Part shown: positions 59,365 through 62,542 of the stretch, in pieces
How positions within the stretch are numbered: position 1 is the first letter of the stretch
Layout of the letters: the number at the start of each line of letters is the position of its first letter
Origin: Flavobacteriia bacterium
GTDB taxonomy: Bacteria; Bacteroidota; Bacteroidia; Flavobacteriales; Schleiferiaceae
Direction: 5' to 3'
Length of the DNA stretch: 62,542 nucleotides
Assembly (NCBI GenBank): GCA_013373425.1
Contig: JABXHW010000028.1
Span: 1-62,542, forward strand
Translations under genes and position numbers: made by a program
The notes under the pieces: generated by a model
What the model saw: the letters and a program-made list of their open reading frames with translations, nothing else
Told to the model about the DNA's origin: nothing
Database searches by the model: none

Positions 59365-60708
59365 ATGAAGAAAGCGCTACTCACCCTTACTGCACTTCTT
59401 GGCTTATCTGTAATGGCATCCGCTTCCCATATGATGGGTGGTTACATTGCCGCTACATGCGCAGATGATCCAAACACAACACCACTTGAATATAAGGTTC
59501 AAGCCTATCTTATTTATGATTTGGCTGGCATCGCTTACCCACAACAGATTACTGTTTCGGATGGTAACGGTGGAACTGAAACTCTACTTCAAGTGAGCGC
59601 CACAACGATTCAATTGGGCACCTACACGGCAGATGTAGTTCTCTATGAAGCTACAGTTGATTTGATGGCAAACACGACCTACGACTTTAGTTACTCTACT
59701 TGCTGTCGTTCTCAGGCATTCCAGAACATCAACGGTTCTGCGGCGATCTACTTCAACACAATGATTAGCACTGGCTCTTCATGTAATAGCTCGCCTTCTA
59801 TGTTGACGCCGCTTGCATTGACATGGCCTCAGAACCTTCCTTGGTTCTCAGCTTTTACAACAGTAGATCCTGATTGGGATTTCTTGTTCTACGAGTTGGA
59901 TGAACTTCAGGATGCAGCAGGTTCGTCAATTCCTTACGACACTACTGCGTACGGAGCGAACGGATGGCCAGCATTGGATTCAGTAACGGGCATCTTCACG
60001 ATGACCGCTCCAAACCTAGGATTCTATGGCATTGGTTTCGTAATTCACGCTGTAGATGGTAGTGGACAGGTTACCAGTACTACCCGCGTAGACTTCCCAA
60101 TTGGGGTACTTCCACCACCTTCATCTGCAGGTAGTAACTTTATTCAGATTGGAGTTCCAGCAGCTGTGACTAATGGATACGCGAATTTCAATGTATCCGC
60201 ACCGGATACCATCTATTCAGGATGTTACTCTGATTCGAGCGTGAGCGCGCAGGTGTTCTATCCGAATTCTGTAGACTCGAATGAAGTTTACATTGATATT
60301 CAATCTCAGAAGCATGCGGGTTCGGCTACGGTTGAATTCTCTTGGGCTCCTACAGTAAGTGGTTCTATCGATGAATTCCCAGTGGTAATTCGTTACGAAT
60401 CAGAAGGCTGGAGCAAGGACTACGTATTCATGGCTCGTAAGAACAATGACGTTGGAACAGAGGAGCTCGAAGTGAATGCTTTGAAACTCTATCCAAACCC
60501 TAGCACAGGAAGCTTTACACTTGAATTTGAAGCTGGTGCTCGCAACCTTCGTGTACTCGACCTTCAGGGAAGAGCTATCGCAAGTGAGAGCATCGATGCG
60601 AATAGCACATCAATCTCTAAAGACCTTGATCTCGAATCTGGCGTTTACTTCGTAGAAGTAGAATTCGCGAATGGTTCAGTAGCGGTTCAGGCGCTCGTGA
60701 TTGAGTAA
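59365..60708 (+). CDS. T9SS type A cargo with SHxxGG-type head domain, paralogue 2
   Basis: ATG 59365 is chosen because MKKALLTLTALLGLSVMASA is a normal signal peptide; an ATG 12 bases upstream also fits. The 447-residue protein continues SHMMGGYIAATCADDP, then TYDFSYSTCCRSQAFQNI, SSCNSSPSMLTPLALTWP and TVDPDWDFLFYELDE, all head-domain marks shared with paralogues 1 and 3. A central beta segment (ATVEFSWAPTVSGSIDEFPV) precedes the type A sorting domain from about residue 373: LKLYPNPSTGSFTLEF, VLDLQGRAIASE, SGVYFVEVEFANGSVAVQAL, VIE. Codon use is more biased than in its neighbours, so it is probably strongly expressed. Confidence 0.92.
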   Translation: MKKALLTLTALLGLSVMASASHMMGGYIAATCADDPNTTPLEYKVQAYLIYDLAGIAYPQQITVSDGNGGTETLLQVSATTIQLGTYTADVVLYEATVDLMANTTYDFSYSTCCRSQAFQNINGSAAIYFNTMISTGSSCNSSPSMLTPLALTWPQNLPWFSAFTTVDPDWDFLFYELDELQDAAGSSIPYDTTAYGANGWPALDSVTGIFTMTAPNLGFYGIGFVIHAVDGSGQVTSTTRVDFPIGVLPPPSSAGSNFIQIGVPAAVTNGYANFNVSAPDTIYSGCYSDSSVSAQVFYPNSVDSNEVYIDIQSQKHAGSATVEFSWAPTVSGSIDEFPVVIRYESEGWSKDYVFMARKNNDVGTEELEVNALKLYPNPSTGSFTLEFEAGARNLRVLDLQGRAIASESIDANSTSISKDLDLESGVYFVEVEFANGSVAVQALVIE

Positions 60709-60732
60709 AACTCCGCCCGCTAATTTGCAATG

Positions 60733-60767
60733 GCCCTCTAGTGAAAGCTAGGGGGCTTCTTTTTTTG
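60733..60767 (+). terminator. Intrinsic terminator after paralogue 2
   Basis: GCCCTCTAG (60733-60741), loop TGAAAG, CTAGGGGGC (60748-60756), then TTCTTTTTTT. A 9-base stem with one G-T pair. The degenerate period-7 tract starts where the T-run ends. Confidence 0.88.
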
Positions 60768-60919
60768 AGTGGCGGGTGACGAGTGGCGAGTGACGGGTAG
60801 CGAGAAACGAGACGCGAACTGACCTGCGTTCCTACCTAATTCACTACCTATACCCAAGCTCACCAGCTTACTAGGTCACCAACTCACTTCCCTACATCGT
60901 TCACTCACTAGCTATTTCA
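60767..60919. repeat. Degenerate 7-bp-period intergenic tract with strand switch
   Basis: From 60767: GAGTGGC, GGGTGAC, GAGTGGC, GAGTGAC, GGGTAGC, GAGAAAC, GAGACGC, then units that look like the reverse complement of the first ones (GCTCACC, TAGGTCA, CCAACTC, ACTTCCC). All sit on a 7-base grid. The tract lies between a terminator and the next gene and contains no protein-coding frame. Confidence 0.78.
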
Positions 60920-60966
60920 GTTGATTATGATTGGCCTTACTTTCCTTTACTTCTAAACAGGCAGTT

Positions 60967-62367
60967 ATGAAATCCTACCTCGCTCTCGTCTCAAAGGTTG
61001 TTTTTTTCGCCACACTTACATTGGGTTCATTCACGGCAACCGCTTCCCACATGAATGGAGGCTGGATACATGCTGAGTATGATGGTACTCAGAATGGAAA
61101 GCTTCGCTACATATTGACCCTTAATTTAATGTATTATACCAGTGGCAATCCTGTCTCAAACACTGTGATAGATGTCACTAACTCTAATGGGTCTAGTACT
61201 GTGGCTGTAAATCTTACGGCCACAGCGCCTTACGATAACTTACATTCCCTGCGAGTTCTGACTGGCATTGCCCTTCTTGATGCCAATACGGATTACACCT
61301 TTAGCTATGAAGAGTGTTGTCGTTCTCCTGCGATTACTAACATTGCTTCGCCAATTACTCACGGGTATTACATTTGGAGCGAGTTAAGCACTGGTCAGGG
61401 AAATTCACTACCCGTGATAGTTGCACCGCTTAACTCCGTTTGGCCTTCGGGTTTGAATTGGAGGTCTAGTTTCAGACATACTGACCGAGACGGAGATAGC
61501 CTTTCCTACTCTTTCTCTCAAGTTTATGAGCTTCCTTCCGGTGGAAGCACAGTAACTGCTATTCCCATGCAGCCAGGTTGGGGGACAACTGCCTCGATAC
61601 CTGGTTCTACTATCGCGAATGACGGAATGAGTTTTGGCTCTTATACATCCTCGGGCCAGGTGACGGAGTATCTTGTTATTGGAATGCAAGTGGGTTCTTA
61701 TGATCTCGCTACTGGTGTTCAGAATGGCATGATTCACTATGATATTTTGCAGAGCGTCAGAAGCTTTCAAGGAGCTTGGGTCAAGCCTGTGTTGATAAGC
61801 GATTCAATAATGACTTTCTCTGATCGTTTTGGCTTTAGAGTCAATCGTGCGGACACCCTTGATTTCTACTTGTTCAATGAGAGAAGATGGGGCGATTTTC
61901 ACTACCCGTATTGGGCAGATCCTTATGTCGATATTTATCAGGATGATATTCGAGATAGCATTAATGGTGTGAATCACAAAGTGACCAGACTATCCGTTAC
62001 TCCAACACCCGCTCAAGTAGGAATGAAGCTTCCCATGGTACTACGGTTTGATTATGGTAACTACTTCAACTACGACTATCATTTTGATGCTTCCATTGTT
62101 TCGGGGCTAAGCACAAATACGAGCGAGCTACCTTCCTTCAATATGTACCCTAACCCAGCAGGTGGGGATCATTTCACGGTAGAATCAGATGGCAGTCTAA
62201 CTGCGTTGAAGATTATCGACCTAACCGGACGTCAGGTTGCGAATTATGTGCTTCCAGAAGGAGTGACAGAGCATTCGGTTTCCACACCTGAAACTCCAGG
62301 TGTGTACTTGGTGATGATGTTGAATGGAAATCAAACTTTATCCACTTCTCGATTAGTGGTTGAATAG
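60967..62367 (+). CDS. T9SS type A cargo with SHxxGG-type head domain, paralogue 3
   Basis: ATG 60967 is the first Met and gives a signal peptide ending TATA. The 466-residue protein continues SHMNGGWIHAEYDG and has TDYTFSYEECCRSPAITNIA, SLPVIVAPLNSVWP and HTDRDGDSLSYSFSQ, matching the two paralogues upstream and the type B cargo at 48750. A second beta segment (PTPAQVGMKLPMVLRFDYGN) leads to a type A sorting domain from about residue 391: FNMYPNPAGGDHFTV, IIDLTGRQVANYVL, PGVYLVMMLNGNQTLSTSRL, VVE. The gene begins just after the period-7 tract. Confidence 0.92.
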   Translation: MKSYLALVSKVVFFATLTLGSFTATASHMNGGWIHAEYDGTQNGKLRYILTLNLMYYTSGNPVSNTVIDVTNSNGSSTVAVNLTATAPYDNLHSLRVLTGIALLDANTDYTFSYEECCRSPAITNIASPITHGYYIWSELSTGQGNSLPVIVAPLNSVWPSGLNWRSSFRHTDRDGDSLSYSFSQVYELPSGGSTVTAIPMQPGWGTTASIPGSTIANDGMSFGSYTSSGQVTEYLVIGMQVGSYDLATGVQNGMIHYDILQSVRSFQGAWVKPVLISDSIMTFSDRFGFRVNRADTLDFYLFNERRWGDFHYPYWADPYVDIYQDDIRDSINGVNHKVTRLSVTPTPAQVGMKLPMVLRFDYGNYFNYDYHFDASIVSGLSTNTSELPSFNMYPNPAGGDHFTVESDGSLTALKIIDLTGRQVANYVLPEGVTEHSVSTPETPGVYLVMMLNGNQTLSTSRLVVE

Positions 62368-62413
62368 CGCGCTATATTAATATGGTATAAGGAGAGTGTA
62401 AACTTCCTGTAAC

Positions 62414-62439
62414 AGCCACCTCAGTCTGGGTGGCTTTTC
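62414..62439 (+). terminator. Intrinsic terminator after paralogue 3
   Basis: AGCCACC (62414-62420), loop TCAGTCTG, GGTGGCT (62429-62435) followed by TTTCTAATTT. Confidence 0.85.
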
Positions 62440-62497
62440 TAATTTCGCATCCCGCTGATACAGAAGAAGATTCTATTCAACATTTTCTTCTAAAGCA

Positions 62498-62527
62498 TTG
62501 TGGGATAGGTTTTTTGTCCTACATTTG
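62498..62527 (+). promoter_or_regulatory. Bacteroidota-type promoter for a gene beyond the window
   Basis: TTG (62498-62500), 19 bases, TACATTTG (62520-62527), a full match to TTG-N17-23-TAnnTTTG. The TACATTTGCAG form is the one seen before tRNA-Phe on the other strand at 27067, so a highly expressed RNA or protein gene may follow. The gene itself is outside the window. Confidence 0.7.
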
Positions 62528-62542
62528 CAGTCCCCAAAAAAT

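Overview
The window reads as a chromosomal segment of a marine-type member of the Bacteroidota, order Flavobacteriales. The evidence is the combination of type IX secretion (T9SS) cargo with both known kinds of C-terminal sorting domain, PorP/SprF-family partners, PKD-rich adhesin-like giants, the flavobacterial order purH-mreB-mreC-mreD-mrdA-rodA, a DUF4290 gene beside murA, promoters of the TTG-N17-23-TAnnTTTG type, and near absence of Shine-Dalgarno sequences. The family assignments come from motifs read by eye; no database search was run.

Layout. 1-7.9 kb: the 3' part of a giant PKD-repeat surface protein with a type B (CHU_C-like) sorting domain, translationally coupled to a PorP/SprF protein. 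7.9-9.0 kb: a NAPE-PLD-like metallo-beta-lactamase-fold hydrolase. 9.1-14.7 kb: a red/far-red light-sensing block with bacteriophytochrome, single-domain response regulator and heme oxygenase in one operon, converging on a second response regulator and a three-PAS histidine kinase. 14.7-22.8 kb: mostly lineage-specific exported proteins, a secreted alpha/beta hydrolase, an HNH-like protein, a NYN-LOTUS protein and a thioredoxin-fold protein, with several odd intergenic tracts of degenerate 7- or 8-bp period. 22.9-26.7 kb: an accessory, defence-like island (NERD-zinc ribbon, GIY-YIG-like, an unknown, a membrane-anchored protein, a SEFIR/TIR-like protein) ending beside tRNA-Phe(GAA). 27.1-35.0 kb: the coaX-led envelope operon (coaX, outer membrane protein, TPR protein, lptC, small membrane protein, CNNM/CorC-like protein, PpiD/SurA-like foldase). 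35.6-42.6 kb: purH and the rod-shape elongasome operon. 42.7-44.8 kb: FtsX-type permease, fRMsr-like GAF protein, DgkA-like kinase. 45.0-50.7 kb: a second T9SS cluster (two type B cargo proteins flanking a PorP/SprF-SPOR fusion). 50.7-57.5 kb: dnaJ, grpE, a TlpA-like thioredoxin, murA, DUF4290, UvrD/PcrA helicase. 57.8-62.4 kb: three paralogous exported proteins with type A sorting domains. No gap without a gene exceeds about 455 bases, and the largest one (26671-27122) holds tRNA-Phe, its terminator and two divergent promoters.

How the genes fit together. Cell-surface display by T9SS is the dominant theme: cargo with type B domains sits next to the SprF-like proteins that such cargo is known to need. 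A notable pattern is that one exported head domain (SHxxGG ... CCR ... DxDGDSLxY) occurs in four proteins of the window, three with type A and one with type B sorting domains. The light-sensing block makes its own biliverdin through the heme oxygenase. The island by the tRNA gene is the best place to look for an undescribed anti-phage or conflict system. Other points worth attention are a MurA whose catalytic cysteine is aspartate, a DnaJ with only half of the usual zinc-binding motifs, and divergent promoters that share one TTGCAA palindrome between tRNA-Phe and coaX.
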